From the NCBI RefSeq assembly GCF_001458595.1, contig NZ_LN890328.1, positions 2,327,854-2,391,853 on the forward strand: DNA of 64,000 nt, written 5' to 3'. The stretch is from Clostridium neonatale (GTDB lineage: Bacteria; Bacillota; Clostridia; Clostridiales; Clostridiaceae). The translations under genes and the position numbers were made by a program. Below the pieces are notes generated by a model. It searched no databases, was not told the DNA's origin, and was given only the letters and a program-made list of their open reading frames with translations. Below, in pieces: positions 45,811-54,737 of this stretch; positions within the stretch are counted from its first letter, which is position 1; each line of letters opens with the position of its first letter.

Positions 45811-46449
45811 TTATTTATTAACTTCTCCAAGCTTAACAAATAATTTTGTTATATTAGTTTTAGAAACCTTACCTATTATTTGTATTATATTTTTACCCTC
45901 ATTATTCATATAACTCTTAACTACAGGAATGCTATCAATCTCATGTTCAATAATCTTTTTAGCCAAATCATAAGCATTGTCATTTTCATTGGCACAAATT
46001 ATATTCGGCATTCTTGTCATTATTACTCCTACTGGTACTTTGTGAATATCTGTTCCACCTATCGAAATTTTAAGAAAGTCTTTTCTTGAAACTGCACCAG
46101 TAAGTACTCCATTATTTTCTACAAATAAAGTTCCTACATCATTTAAAAATAAGAATACGATTGCATCATATACCATTGTATCTTCACTTACAGTAATCGG
46201 TTTAGACATTATTTCTGAAACCTTAATTTTACTTATGTATTCATAAACCAATCCTGCTGATGATTCTCCTAGGTATACATATCCAACCTTAGGTCTTGCT
46301 GCTAACGTACCTATCATAGTTAAAACAGCTAAATCAGCCCTAAGGGCTGCTCTAGTTACACCCAATCTTTCAGCTAAAGCTTCACTAGTTATTGGTTGAT
46401 TTTCTTTTACTAAACTTATAATTTCCTCTTGTCTAGATGATAAATTCAT
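45811..46449 (-). CDS. CcpN-like repressor (HTH plus two CBS domains)
   Basis: 212 residues. An N-terminal winged helix ('TSEALAERLGVTRAALRADLAVLTMIG') is followed by tandem CBS domains beginning at 'VSEIMSKPITVSEDTMVYDA' and 'VGVIMTRMPNIICANENDNAY'. B. subtilis CcpN (YqzB) has this layout and represses gluconeogenic genes, sensing ATP/ADP. Its position just ahead of ppdK suggests control of PEP synthesis. AGAGGT precedes the ATG. Confidence 0.85.
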   Translation of the reverse strand: MNLSSRQEEIISLVKENQPITSEALAERLGVTRAALRADLAVLTMIGTLAARPKVGYVYLGESSAGLVYEYISKIKVSEIMSKPITVSEDTMVYDAIVFLFLNDVGTLFVENNGVLTGAVSRKDFLKISIGGTDIHKVPVGVIMTRMPNIICANENDNAYDLAKKIIEHEIDSIPVVKSYMNNEGKNIIQIIGKVSKTNITKLFVKLGEVNK

Positions 46450-46650
46450 ATCATACCTCTTTCTATAAGCAAAAGAAATATTTAGCTTTTATCCATATAT
46501 TTCTTGATACAATCTAATTATACCATTTTATTTCATTTTTACTAGACTAAATTTTCAGAAAAATCAAATAAATTCGCCAAACATTTCTTTTATACTTATT
46601 TCATTTTAACTTTAATCTCATTTTTATCCAAATTAATACATATTAAGCTC

Positions 46651-47274
46651 TTACTTGTCAGAATCTTCTTCATCAAATTTTACAGTGTAACTATATATTG
46701 TTTCACCGCCTGTATAAATTTTCTCTTTATTTTCATCAGTAAATATAGGATTTTCCTTTTTAACTTCATTAACTTTATTTTTTACTTTTCCTGCTATATC
46801 ACTAGCCTTCTCTTTAACGTCACTAGCCACTTTAGAAACATATTTATTAACAACCTCAACAGTACCGTCTTCTTTTGTGATCTCTATTGTTATCTTAGTT
46901 GCTATGGCAGCAATTAAAGCGGCAGCAAGTATTGGTGGTATTATAATTCCTATAACTGTTGCTGCAACCCCTGCATTCACTGGAATGTCTGCTAATTCTT
47001 TTTCATCTTTTTTTATTTTTATTCTTGTAACATTGCCTTTATCAATCAATTCTTTTATATAGGCTTTTAATTCATCTACAGAAACTGAACTCTTATTATT
47101 TTCTTCGTTTTCACTATTATCTTCATCCACTATTTTGGGTTGATTTTTTTCTATATATATTAGGGCCTCTAATACATCACCATTACAAAATTCTAATGCT
47201 TCTTTAGCTTCTTCATAAGTAACATTTGTTCTATCCTTGACCATATCAACTTTTTCTAGAGTTATATTTTCCAT
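46651..47274 (-). CDS. DUF4342 protein with UBA-like N-terminus
   Basis: 207 residues, function unknown. Residues ~1-45 resemble a UBA/TS-N three-helix domain ('VDMVKDRTNVTYEEAKEALE' then 'CNGDVLEALIYIEK'). An acidic linker follows. The DUF4342 region (~65-140) has 'GNVTRIKIKKDEKELADIPV' and a hydrophobic stretch of about 28 residues (~105-130). A Lys-rich helix and a short C-terminal tail end it. The protein may sit on the membrane. Overlaps the recO operon closely: recO stops upstream by six bases. Confidence 0.75.
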   Translation of the reverse strand: MENITLEKVDMVKDRTNVTYEEAKEALEFCNGDVLEALIYIEKNQPKIVDEDNSENEENNKSSVSVDELKAYIKELIDKGNVTRIKIKKDEKELADIPVNAGVAATVIGIIIPPILAAALIAAIATKITIEITKEDGTVEVVNKYVSKVASDVKEKASDIAGKVKNKVNEVKKENPIFTDENKEKIYTGGETIYSYTVKFDEEDSDK

Positions 47275-47280
47275 AATTCA

Positions 47281-48030
47281 TCACTCCTTAATATATTTTA
47301 GCATTTCTAAACTCTTTGGTTTTTTAGAATAATTATTCGATATCAAAAAAGTTGTTACTCTTTCTATCTCATTCTTTATTTCAGAATTTAAATTTAATCT
47401 ATATAATTTGCTTATATGCATATTTTTTAGAAACCTCAAAGCATTATATCCACCTTTTGATATATAAGTACCATTTTCTTTAGGACATTCATCACAAACG
47501 CCCCCATAATTAGATAAATTTATATAATTTGATGTACTTATTTTTTTACCACATACGCTACAACTATCTAGATTTATATTGTATCCAGTATATCTTAAAA
47601 GTTTTATTTCAAATGCTCTAACAAGCAATTCATAATCTAATGCATCTGTATTTAATAGATATAAGGTAGTTACAAAATCCTTAAAGATATACTCATTAGA
47701 TTCTTCATCTGAACATGCTATATCAACTAATTCACATAAATATGATGAATAAGTAAGCTTATCTAAATTATCTAAAAGTCCTTGAAATGAATTTAAGATT
47801 CTTCCTTCTTGAAGAGTATATAAATTCTTTCCTTTATACATTAAATATTCCCCATAGCATAAAGGTAATGTTAATGATAAAAATTTGCTTTTACTCTTTT
47901 TAGCGCCTCTAACAACAGCTGTGATTTTACCCATATTTTCAGTGTAAAACCAAACTAATTTATCATTTTCTTTAAAGTCTTGAGTTTTTATTACGACAGC
48001 TCTTGTTGTAAATAATGTTTGATTTCCCAT
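47281..48030 (-). CDS. recO: DNA repair protein RecO
   Basis: 249 residues. N-terminal OB fold ('FTTRAVVIKTQDFKENDKLV'), then a helical domain with the zinc-binding cysteines in 'CSVCGKK' and 'GGVCDECP'. RecO anneals ssDNA and loads RecA with RecR. It follows era by two bases, as in many Firmicutes. Confidence 0.94.
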   Translation of the reverse strand: MGNQTLFTTRAVVIKTQDFKENDKLVWFYTENMGKITAVVRGAKKSKSKFLSLTLPLCYGEYLMYKGKNLYTLQEGRILNSFQGLLDNLDKLTYSSYLCELVDIACSDEESNEYIFKDFVTTLYLLNTDALDYELLVRAFEIKLLRYTGYNINLDSCSVCGKKISTSNYINLSNYGGVCDECPKENGTYISKGGYNALRFLKNMHISKLYRLNLNSEIKNEIERVTTFLISNNYSKKPKSLEMLKYIKE

Positions 48031-48032
48031 TG

Positions 48033-48923
48033 TTATTTATTCTTTTTATATCCAAGTTCTTTTAATAGATTTTGATTATCTCTCCACTCTTTTCTAACTT
48101 TAACCCAAATCTTTAAATTAACTTTTGATCTTAAGAATCTCTCCAATTCATACCTTGCAGTTTCACCAATCTTTTTAAGGCACTGTCCATTCTTTCCTAT
48201 TATTATTCCCTTATGTGAATTCTTTTCACAAATCAAATCAACTTCAATATGATATGTTCCTTTTTCATTTTGTTTCATTTGAATTATATCTACAGCTATT
48301 CCATGTGGAACTTCATCTCTAAGAGTTCTTAACGCTTTTTCTCTTATTATTTCTGATACAACAAATTTTTCTTGAACATCTGTTATCATATCATCTGGAT
48401 AATATTTAGGCCCTTCAGGTATGGCATTCTTCATTAAATTAATTAATGTATCTACATTCTTTCCCTTTATTGCTGAAATAGGTATTATTTCAGCAAAAGG
48501 AAACTCATCGCTAAACATTTGTAATGTTTTTGCAACTCTATCTTGAGTGCTTTCATCCACTTTATTTAAAACAAGAAATACTGGACATTTTTTATCTTTT
48601 AAACTTTCTAAAATAAATTTATCTCCTTTTCCTATTTCATCGCATGGATTTGTTAAAAATAATACTAAATCAACATCCTTTGTTGATTCTTTTGCTGCAT
48701 TTACCATATACTCACCTAATTTGTGTTTAGGCTTATGTATTCCCGGCGTGTCAACAAATATCATTTGAAAATCGTCTTCTGTTAAAATTGTTTGTATATT
48801 ATTTCTAGTTGTTTGCGGTTTATTTGAAACTATCGATAATTTTTCTCCCATTATATAGTTTAGTAAAGTTGATTTTCCCACATTAGGTCTTCCAACTATT
48901 GTAACAAAACCTGATTTAAACAT
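48033..48923 (-). CDS. era: Ribosome-assembly GTPase Era
   Basis: 296 residues. GTPase domain: G1 'GRPNVGKST' (11-19), G3 'DTPG' near residue 60, G4 'NKVD'. C-terminal type II KH domain 'SHKGIIIGKNGQCLKKIG', which binds the 3' end of 16S rRNA. AGGAGG before the ATG. First of era-recO-DUF4342. Confidence 0.97.
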   Translation of the reverse strand: MFKSGFVTIVGRPNVGKSTLLNYIMGEKLSIVSNKPQTTRNNIQTILTEDDFQMIFVDTPGIHKPKHKLGEYMVNAAKESTKDVDLVLFLTNPCDEIGKGDKFILESLKDKKCPVFLVLNKVDESTQDRVAKTLQMFSDEFPFAEIIPISAIKGKNVDTLINLMKNAIPEGPKYYPDDMITDVQEKFVVSEIIREKALRTLRDEVPHGIAVDIIQMKQNEKGTYHIEVDLICEKNSHKGIIIGKNGQCLKKIGETARYELERFLRSKVNLKIWVKVRKEWRDNQNLLKELGYKKNK

Positions 48924-49401
48924 ATTTCCTCCTTATGTTCTGCTTAAGTAGTAATTAAGCCTTCCTCTATTGTTAAAATACTTAAAAAGATATTTCGTAT
49001 TAAATATTATACTCTAAATGTATAAATAGTATATCACTAAGTTCTTTAATTAACAATCCACAGTTGACAGTTGACAGTTGACAGTTGACAGTTGACAGTT
49101 GACAGTTGACAGTTGACAGTTGACAGTTGACAGTTGACAGACCATTGTACTTTTGCCTTTATTCATGTCAAGTGCCTTTTTTATTTATTTTAGTTCTAAT
49201 TAGGCTTTTAATTTCATATTTTAACTGTATCTATCATAAAGTTAAAAACATAGATCTTATTTATAAAATCTAAAAAATTAAAGATAGTAAAAAAACAGCT
49301 AAAAATTGTATAACAATTTTTCATGCAATACTACATTTCAAAAAAATCTGTAAGATTTTTTCTCCTTGATTGTCAACTGTTCACTTTCAATTCTAAACTA
49401 T
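48924..49401. other. 478-base gap with a 7-mer tandem repeat
   Basis: Contains 80 bases of CAGTTGA repeats (49061-49140). Close to the other end, GATTGTCAACTGTTCAC (about 49367-49383) is the reverse complement of the repeat edge, so the gap is bounded by inverted copies. No gene is seen; in Bacillus cdd occupies this place. Confidence 0.6.
49061..49140. repeat. Tandem CAGTTGA repeat, about 11.4 copies
   Basis: An uninterrupted run of the 7-base unit CAGTTGA. Each junction creates a TTGACA, the -35 consensus, so the tract contains eleven overlapping -35 boxes on the plus strand. Seven is not a multiple of three and no reading frame uses it. Copy number is likely to vary between isolates. Confidence 0.95.
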
Positions 49402-50103
49402 CTAAAGTCTAAATACAGTAAAAATAATAAGTGTTAATAATGTTCCAAATATTGCCCCAACAACAACCTCAAGTATACTATGAACTTCAGAATCAACTCT
49501 GCTTTGAGCTGTAATAAAGGCTAATAAAAAACTAAGAAGTATACATATTGGTTCTTCTGTTATTAATGATATTGCAGTTGCTATAGAAAATCCCAAAGCA
49601 CTATGACCACTAGGCATACCACCCTTTAAAGGTGTTCCTTCTCCAAAGATTGCCTTAACTATTATAGTTGCTATACATACTATAAATAACACTATAAGCA
49701 TGGTATACGGCTCTGAATTTTTAACTTTATTTATTAAATTATACGAAAGATTTGATACCTTATCCCAAAATATAACGTATCCTACTACCAATGCATTAAT
49801 TGCTGTTATAAGAACAGCTCCTGCTGCTGCATTTTTTGCTACCTTTGCTAATGGATGATAATAATTAGTTGTCATATCTATAGTTGCTTCTATAGCCGTG
49901 TTAACTAATTCAGCTGCTATTACCATTGATATAGTAACTGTTAGTATTAAAAACTCAACTTTGCTTATATCAAAACAAAAACAGGCTATTAGTACTCCCA
50001 AAGTAGCAATTAAATGTATTCTCATATTTCTCTCTGTTCTTACTGTATCAATAATTCCATTTATGGCATTATTGAAACTATCCAATGTTTTTTTTATTTT
50101 CAT
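49402..50103 (-). CDS. dgkA: DgkA-type lipid kinase fused to a PAP2 phosphatase
   Basis: 233 residues. Residues 1-125 are a DgkA-type kinase (three membrane helices; 'ELVNTAIEATIDMTT' and 'LAKVAKNAAAGAVLI'). In Gram-positives DgkA phosphorylates undecaprenol. Residues ~130-233 are a PAP2-type phosphatase with 'KGGMPSGHSALGF' and 'SRVDSEVHSILEVVVGAIFG', the two C-terminal PAP2 motifs. So one polypeptide carries a lipid kinase and a lipid phosphatase. The gene is in the usual ybeY-dgkA-era place. The ATG at 50103 follows an AAGGGG site. Confidence 0.9.
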   Translation of the reverse strand: MKIKKTLDSFNNAINGIIDTVRTERNMRIHLIATLGVLIACFCFDISKVEFLILTVTISMVIAAELVNTAIEATIDMTTNYYHPLAKVAKNAAAGAVLITAINALVVGYVIFWDKVSNLSYNLINKVKNSEPYTMLIVLFIVCIATIIVKAIFGEGTPLKGGMPSGHSALGFSIATAISLITEEPICILLSFLLAFITAQSRVDSEVHSILEVVVGAIFGTLLTLIIFTVFRL

Positions 50104-50222
50104 CAATTACAGCCCCTTTTATAAAGAAACACATAGACTTATAAAATATAAATTATTATAATTTTATTATTATTAAATCCTATACTTTATTATTCATATT
50201 AAATAGTTCAAGAATTAATAAA

Positions 50223-50723
50223 TTATCTTAATATATTTAACTTTCCTAATATTTCTTCTTCTCTTTTTCTCATAATGATTTTCTCATCATCTTTCATATG
50301 ATCATATCCAAGCAAATGAAGTACCGAATGTACAACTAAGTATGATGCTTCTCTTTCAAAAGAATGATTATATTCCTTACTTTGCTCTAAGGCCTTTTCT
50401 AACGAAAGAACAATATCTCCAAGTACAAGTTCTTCTCCATCTAAGTCACTAGGCAAAAATTCATGATCTTTATATTGTTCTTTAAACACTTTATTTTCTG
50501 AGTATTCTAGCATAGGAAATGATAAAACATCTGTTTCCTTATCAATATTTCTAGTTTCATTATTGATTTCTTTTATCTCATCATTATCTACAAATAATAA
50601 TGAAACTTCACATTTCACACTTACTTCTTCTTCTTTCAATGCGAATTCTATAACATAAGTTAATTGATCAATTAATTCTTTATCCACATTTATCTTTGTC
50701 TGCCTGTCATCCACATAAATCAT
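50223..50723 (-). CDS. ybeY: Endoribonuclease YbeY
   Basis: 166 residues. Zinc site 'HSVLHLLGYDH' (three His) near residue 130 and 'LSFPMLEY' near residue 70. Acts in 16S rRNA 3' maturation and ribosome quality control. It follows pgpH by five bases; AGGAG before the ATG. Confidence 0.95.
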   Translation of the reverse strand: MIYVDDRQTKINVDKELIDQLTYVIEFALKEEEVSVKCEVSLLFVDNDEIKEINNETRNIDKETDVLSFPMLEYSENKVFKEQYKDHEFLPSDLDGEELVLGDIVLSLEKALEQSKEYNHSFEREASYLVVHSVLHLLGYDHMKDDEKIIMRKREEEILGKLNILR

Positions 50724-50728
50724 ATTTA

Positions 50729-52861
50729 TTACTCCTTATTGTCTTCCTTTTTCTTTTCTTTAGGATACTCTACCCTTTCATGATACATTCCATTTAAACT
50801 TGACATAAAGCATTTTCTTATCTTATCTAAGTCTTTTAATGTCAATTCACAATTGTTTAATTGGCCTGTTGCTAATTTATCATTAATTATATTGTTTATC
50901 ATTTCATCAACTTTTTCTTTATTTGGTTCTTTTATTGATCTTACAGCTGCTTCAGTGCTATCTGCAAGCATTACTATTCCAGCTTCTTTTGAACTTGGTA
51001 TTGGTCCAGGATACCTGTAATCATCTTCTTTTATATCCTCTAAATTATCAGAATTATTTTTCATTGTATAATAAAAATATTTTACCAAAGTATTCCCATG
51101 ATGTTGTGCAATAATTTCTTGAATAACTCTCGGTAAATTATGTTTTCTTGCAAGTTCTAATCCATCCTTTACATGAGAAATTATAACTGATGCACTTAAA
51201 TTAGGTGATATCTTATTATGGGGATTTTCCATCCCCATTAAATTTTCACCAAAGAAATACGGTCTTTCTGTTTTTCCAACATCATGATAATATGCTCCAA
51301 CCCTTGCTATTACAGCATTAGCTCCCACTTCTTCTGCGGCGAGTTCTGCTAAATTAGCAACCAAAATACTATGATGATATGTTCCCGGTGCTTCCATCAA
51401 CAGTTTTTTTAGTAATGGTGAGTTTGGATTAGATAGTTCCAATAACTTAAGTACTGTAACTTCATTAAATGTACTTTCTAAGAATGGTAATATTCCCATT
51501 GCAAATACACCTGATAATATACCGCCTATAAATGATATACCGGTTTTAATGAATACATCCATGAAATCACTTGATATCAGCATTCCTGTAGTTACTGTAA
51601 TTATTGCACTTACAATTGCAATATATACAGTCGTATATAACAATTCATTTCTTTGCTGCATTCTTTTAAGTAAAGTAGAAGCTAATATTGAACTTACAAT
51701 TCCTATCATCATTACTTGAATATCAAATCCATTTAATGCACTTATGAGAATCATATTTAATGAACTAACAACAAGTGATATCTTATAATTTATTAGCAAC
51801 GATATAAGCATAGGTGCACATGCAAACGGCATTAAGAGAGGCGATACAAAACCTAGTGCGCGTGCAAATACTAATGACATTATATTAATTAAACTTATTA
51901 AAGCTAACTTTTTAGTATCTTTATATACAGCTACGTAATTAGATTTTATATATATAAATTGTAAAAACATTATTGTAGCTAAAAATACTCCTACTACAAG
52001 ATAAACATATGAATATACTTTAGCATTTTCATCATCAAGCATTCCTAAGTCTGATAATAATTGAAGCTGTTCAGCTGTTACAGGTTCCCCCTCTTTTACT
52101 ATTATTTGATTTTGCTTTATTATAACCTTAGATACATTCTTTTGCGCTTCTTTAATTTTTTCTTCTGTTTTATCTACATCATAAAAGAAATTTGGATTTA
52201 TCTCATTACTTACAATTGCTGAAAAAGCATTTGATAACTCCTCACTTAATCCCAAAACTTTTACATCCTTCGTTGCATTTTCTCTAGCTTCTTTAAGTGA
52301 TTCTTCATCATTTTCTTCTAAGTTTTTTTCATATGCCGTATTTATTATGTTAAGAATATTTTTTTGTAAACTATCCAGATTTTCTTTTGAAATATCTAAT
52401 AAAGCTTTATATTCATTTTGTGTTAAAGTAACATTTATAACTTTTTTAAGCTCTGCGATTTTCTCATATTGAGTTTTTAAATTATCACTTTCTTTATCAT
52501 TTGAATCTTCTTCATCATTTTTCTCTCCAACTGATGAAACACTTTCATTTAATTTATCAAACAATATTTTTATATTGTTCTCTGCATCACTTTTAACTTC
52601 TCCTCTTAATGTGTATTGTTTTCCAACTTTTTCAATAGCCTGATTTTCTTTTTCAAGAGTTGACTTTTCATCAACAATATCCCTGGTTGCCTTGATATCG
52701 ACTCTTGGTATATCCCCTTCTTTTAAATTATATTGCTTAGGCGTTACAGTACTAATAAGTAATATATATGCTATCATGTATACTACAAAAAATAACACTA
52801 TTCTCCTAATCTTTATATTATTATGTTGTACACTATTATTTTTATTCTGTCCATCCTTCAT
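50729..52861 (-). CDS. pgpH: 7TM-HD phosphodiesterase PgpH (c-di-AMP type)
   Basis: About 710 residues. N-terminal membrane segment (~20-40), a long extracytoplasmic 7TMR-HDED domain (~40-275, very Glu/Lys-rich), seven membrane helices (~280-460) and a cytosolic HD domain with 'TYHHSILVANLAELAAEE', 'GAYYHDVGKTERPYFF' and 'QHHGNTLVKYFYY'. PgpH proteins hydrolyse c-di-AMP to pApA. The ATG at 52861 follows GAAGGTGA; a GTG three codons upstream is in that site. Confidence 0.93.
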   Translation of the reverse strand: MKDGQNKNNSVQHNNIKIRRIVLFFVVYMIAYILLISTVTPKQYNLKEGDIPRVDIKATRDIVDEKSTLEKENQAIEKVGKQYTLRGEVKSDAENNIKILFDKLNESVSSVGEKNDEEDSNDKESDNLKTQYEKIAELKKVINVTLTQNEYKALLDISKENLDSLQKNILNIINTAYEKNLEENDEESLKEARENATKDVKVLGLSEELSNAFSAIVSNEINPNFFYDVDKTEEKIKEAQKNVSKVIIKQNQIIVKEGEPVTAEQLQLLSDLGMLDDENAKVYSYVYLVVGVFLATIMFLQFIYIKSNYVAVYKDTKKLALISLINIMSLVFARALGFVSPLLMPFACAPMLISLLINYKISLVVSSLNMILISALNGFDIQVMMIGIVSSILASTLLKRMQQRNELLYTTVYIAIVSAIITVTTGMLISSDFMDVFIKTGISFIGGILSGVFAMGILPFLESTFNEVTVLKLLELSNPNSPLLKKLLMEAPGTYHHSILVANLAELAAEEVGANAVIARVGAYYHDVGKTERPYFFGENLMGMENPHNKISPNLSASVIISHVKDGLELARKHNLPRVIQEIIAQHHGNTLVKYFYYTMKNNSDNLEDIKEDDYRYPGPIPSSKEAGIVMLADSTEAAVRSIKEPNKEKVDEMINNIINDKLATGQLNNCELTLKDLDKIRKCFMSSLNGMYHERVEYPKEKKKEDNKE

Positions 52862-52893
52862 GTATATCACCTTCTCATCTCATAATAAAGCAA

Positions 52894-54024
52894 TTACCAT
52901 ACTTTTTCTGCTATATCTTGCTCTACAGTAAACGTAATTTTAACTATTATTTTGCCATTACCTAAGTCGTCTTCTTCTATTTTTTTGTCTATAATTTTAG
53001 CATCCTTACTCAAGCTTTTTTCTAACGATTTTTGTAGATTTAAAGCACATTCATTTATAACTGTATCTTTATCTAAATTTATTTGTTCGCCTTTCTTTTC
53101 AAAATATACAACTTTATTTAACAGTCCTTTCCTTTCTTCTATTTTATCATAATATTCAAAATCATTTATAGCCTTTTTTAAGTAAATTTTTTTGTTACAA
53201 ATATTTATATAGATGTCACTATCCTTATTTCCAGTTCGTTTTAATTTTTCACCACTTATTTGGACTTCCATAAACTTATCATAGAAGGTATTAGCTATTA
53301 CAGTTCCACTAGGTTTAACCTCTTTTTCAAACCCCTCTCTTCCTTCCTTCTGCAAAATCAATACATCGCCTTTTTTTACTATATCTCCAGGTACAACAGC
53401 AGAATTTCCTGAAACTGTAAACACTCTTTTAATTTCCCCATCCATCTTAGCTAAAACTTCATTAGGAAGTTCTTTTTCAGTTAAAGGCGGGTTTATTTTT
53501 TCTTTTATAACAACTCTAAGAGTTGATCCTTCAATTCTTACTCGAATCCACATTATTTGATCATCTAAATCTTCCATTTTCCTTTCTATATCGTAAACGT
53601 TAATATTAGCTTTCTTTATTCCCGGAGTTATTCCTATTGATGTTAATTCTTTTCGAACCTCAAACGGAGTTAAGTTATTTTGTGTTTCAATATCTATTGC
53701 CCAGATATTATTAGATAACAAATATAATAATATGAAAAATACCACAAACCCAACAGCTAAAGAAAGCCTCCTTTTTATTTGTAATATAAATACTATTACC
53801 CCATTTATTCCAATAACTTTTATTTTTCCCTTTAACTTTTTTACTACATTTACAGCTTGTTTATATTCTGAATACATTATCGAACATCTAATCGTTGTTA
53901 AATTCCTCCTAGTAACATTTGAAGTTTGAATATTATTTTTCCATAACGCATTCAATATTTTTTCTATTGATAAAGCACTTATTTCTATTGTTATTTTCCC
54001 AGACTTTAATTTTTCTAAACTCAT
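52894..54024 (-). CDS. yqfD: Sporulation protein YqfD
   Basis: 376 residues. YqfD signatures: N-terminal 'GKITIEISALSIEKILNALW', a membrane segment at ~88-110, 'NIWAIDIETQNNLTPFEVRK' after it, and 'VSGNSAVVPGDIVKKGDVLI' near residue 205. Sigma-E-dependent mother-cell protein in Bacillus, required for sporulation with YqfC; mechanism not established. It lies six bases after yqfC. phoH, which separates yqfD from yqfF/pgpH in Bacillus, is not present. Confidence 0.92.
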   Translation of the reverse strand: MSLEKLKSGKITIEISALSIEKILNALWKNNIQTSNVTRRNLTTIRCSIMYSEYKQAVNVVKKLKGKIKVIGINGVIVFILQIKRRLSLAVGFVVFFILLYLLSNNIWAIDIETQNNLTPFEVRKELTSIGITPGIKKANINVYDIERKMEDLDDQIMWIRVRIEGSTLRVVIKEKINPPLTEKELPNEVLAKMDGEIKRVFTVSGNSAVVPGDIVKKGDVLILQKEGREGFEKEVKPSGTVIANTFYDKFMEVQISGEKLKRTGNKDSDIYINICNKKIYLKKAINDFEYYDKIEERKGLLNKVVYFEKKGEQINLDKDTVINECALNLQKSLEKSLSKDAKIIDKKIEEDDLGNGKIIVKITFTVEQDIAEKVW

Positions 54025-54029
54025 TTTTT

Positions 54030-54308
54030 CTACCTCTCATATGAAATACCTTTAAATATTCCGCTTATAGTCATTGTGGTATCTCCAATAAACAATATTT
54101 CAAAATCTTTTCCATTTATAGCTATACTACCAATTCTAGAATTTATTTTAATCTGATCACTTTCAAAAGATAATATTCCTTTATGATTTTCAATTGTTAT
54201 CTCTTTATCTCCAGTTACTATTATTTTAGGTAGGTCTAAAGTAATATCACTAGGAAAATCAAGTTTACTCAAAATCTTCTCTCTACCCTTTTGAAATTTC
54301 TCCTCCAT
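54030..54308 (-). CDS. yqfC: Sporulation protein YqfC
   Basis: 92 residues with the YqfC core 'DITLDLPKIIVTGDKEITIE' and 'INSRIGSIAINGKDFEI'. The ATG at 54308 follows GGAGGAGAAAATT; that site is created by a duplicated 'atggaggagaaa' stretch, so an ATG 15 bases upstream is in frame too, but the chosen start gives the family's usual length. Same operon as yqfD. Confidence 0.9.
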   Translation of the reverse strand: MEEKFQKGREKILSKLDFPSDITLDLPKIIVTGDKEITIENHKGILSFESDQIKINSRIGSIAINGKDFEILFIGDTTMTISGIFKGISYER

Positions 54309-54512
54309 AATTTTCTCCTCCATAATAAAGTTATTCATTTTTAATTTATGATATATAATCAAAATTAATGCTATAAATACCACCTTTTATGTTATTACTT
54401 TGAATAAAAAAATCGCCAAGGCGACTATGATATAATCCCCTATAAAATATAAATCCAATAGAATATAATAATTTAAATTCAATAAAATCCTTTAGCCGTC
54501 GATTTTTTTTCA

Positions 54513-54557
54513 GCGCATTCTGGATTTTCTGAGCTTGCCGAAGAAAAGGCCAGGCGC
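54513..54557. repeat. GC-rich bulged hairpin
   Basis: GCGC, TTCTGG and TTTTCT on the left pair with AGAAAA, CCAG and GCGC on the right around the loop GAGCTTGCCGA. It stands out in an AT-rich gap and looks like a REP-type element. Confidence 0.6.
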
Positions 54558-54567
54558 ATATAATTTA

Positions 54568-54669
54568 TTTTTTATTCTTTAGGAGCTGTGCATTTAGTTT
54601 AGTGCAATATTTTTTTAAATAACCTATCCACAGATTGTCCGTGAATATAATTTCCTAAAGAATAAAAAA
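54568..54669. repeat. 17-bp perfect inverted repeat around a 68-base loop
   Basis: TTTTTTATTCTTTAGGA (54568-54584) is the exact reverse complement of 54653-54669. It could be a small non-autonomous element or a structured RNA. Confidence 0.65.
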
Positions 54670-54694
54670 GAGCCGCTTTATAGCGACTCTTTTT
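54664..54694. terminator. Terminator-like hairpin
   Basis: AAAAAGAGcCGCT and AGCGaCTCTTTTT pair around TTAT, followed by T or A residues on either strand. Confidence 0.6.
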
Positions 54695-54695
54695 A

Positions 54696-54737
54696 AATAA
54701 TAAAAGAACTCAAGTATACTTGAGTTCTTTTATTATT
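54696..54737 (-). terminator. 42-base perfect palindrome at the 3' end of yqeY
   Basis: Perfect self-complement centred between 54716 and 54717 (core CTCAAGTATACTTGAG), overlapping the yqeY stop codon. Probable terminator. Confidence 0.85.

Larger units (their letters stand above)
54309..54732. other. 424-base gap packed with hairpins
   Basis: Between yqfC and yqeY. From left to right: TCGCC/GGCGA small hairpin (54413-54424), a GC-rich hairpin (54513-54557), a 17-bp inverted repeat around 68 bases (54568-54669), a terminator-like hairpin (54664-54694) and a perfect palindrome (54696-54737). No reading frame of interest. Confidence 0.7.

Noticed and set aside
49061..49140. CRISPR array
   Set aside because: The unit is only seven bases with no spacers, so it is a simple tandem repeat. 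No cas genes are present.
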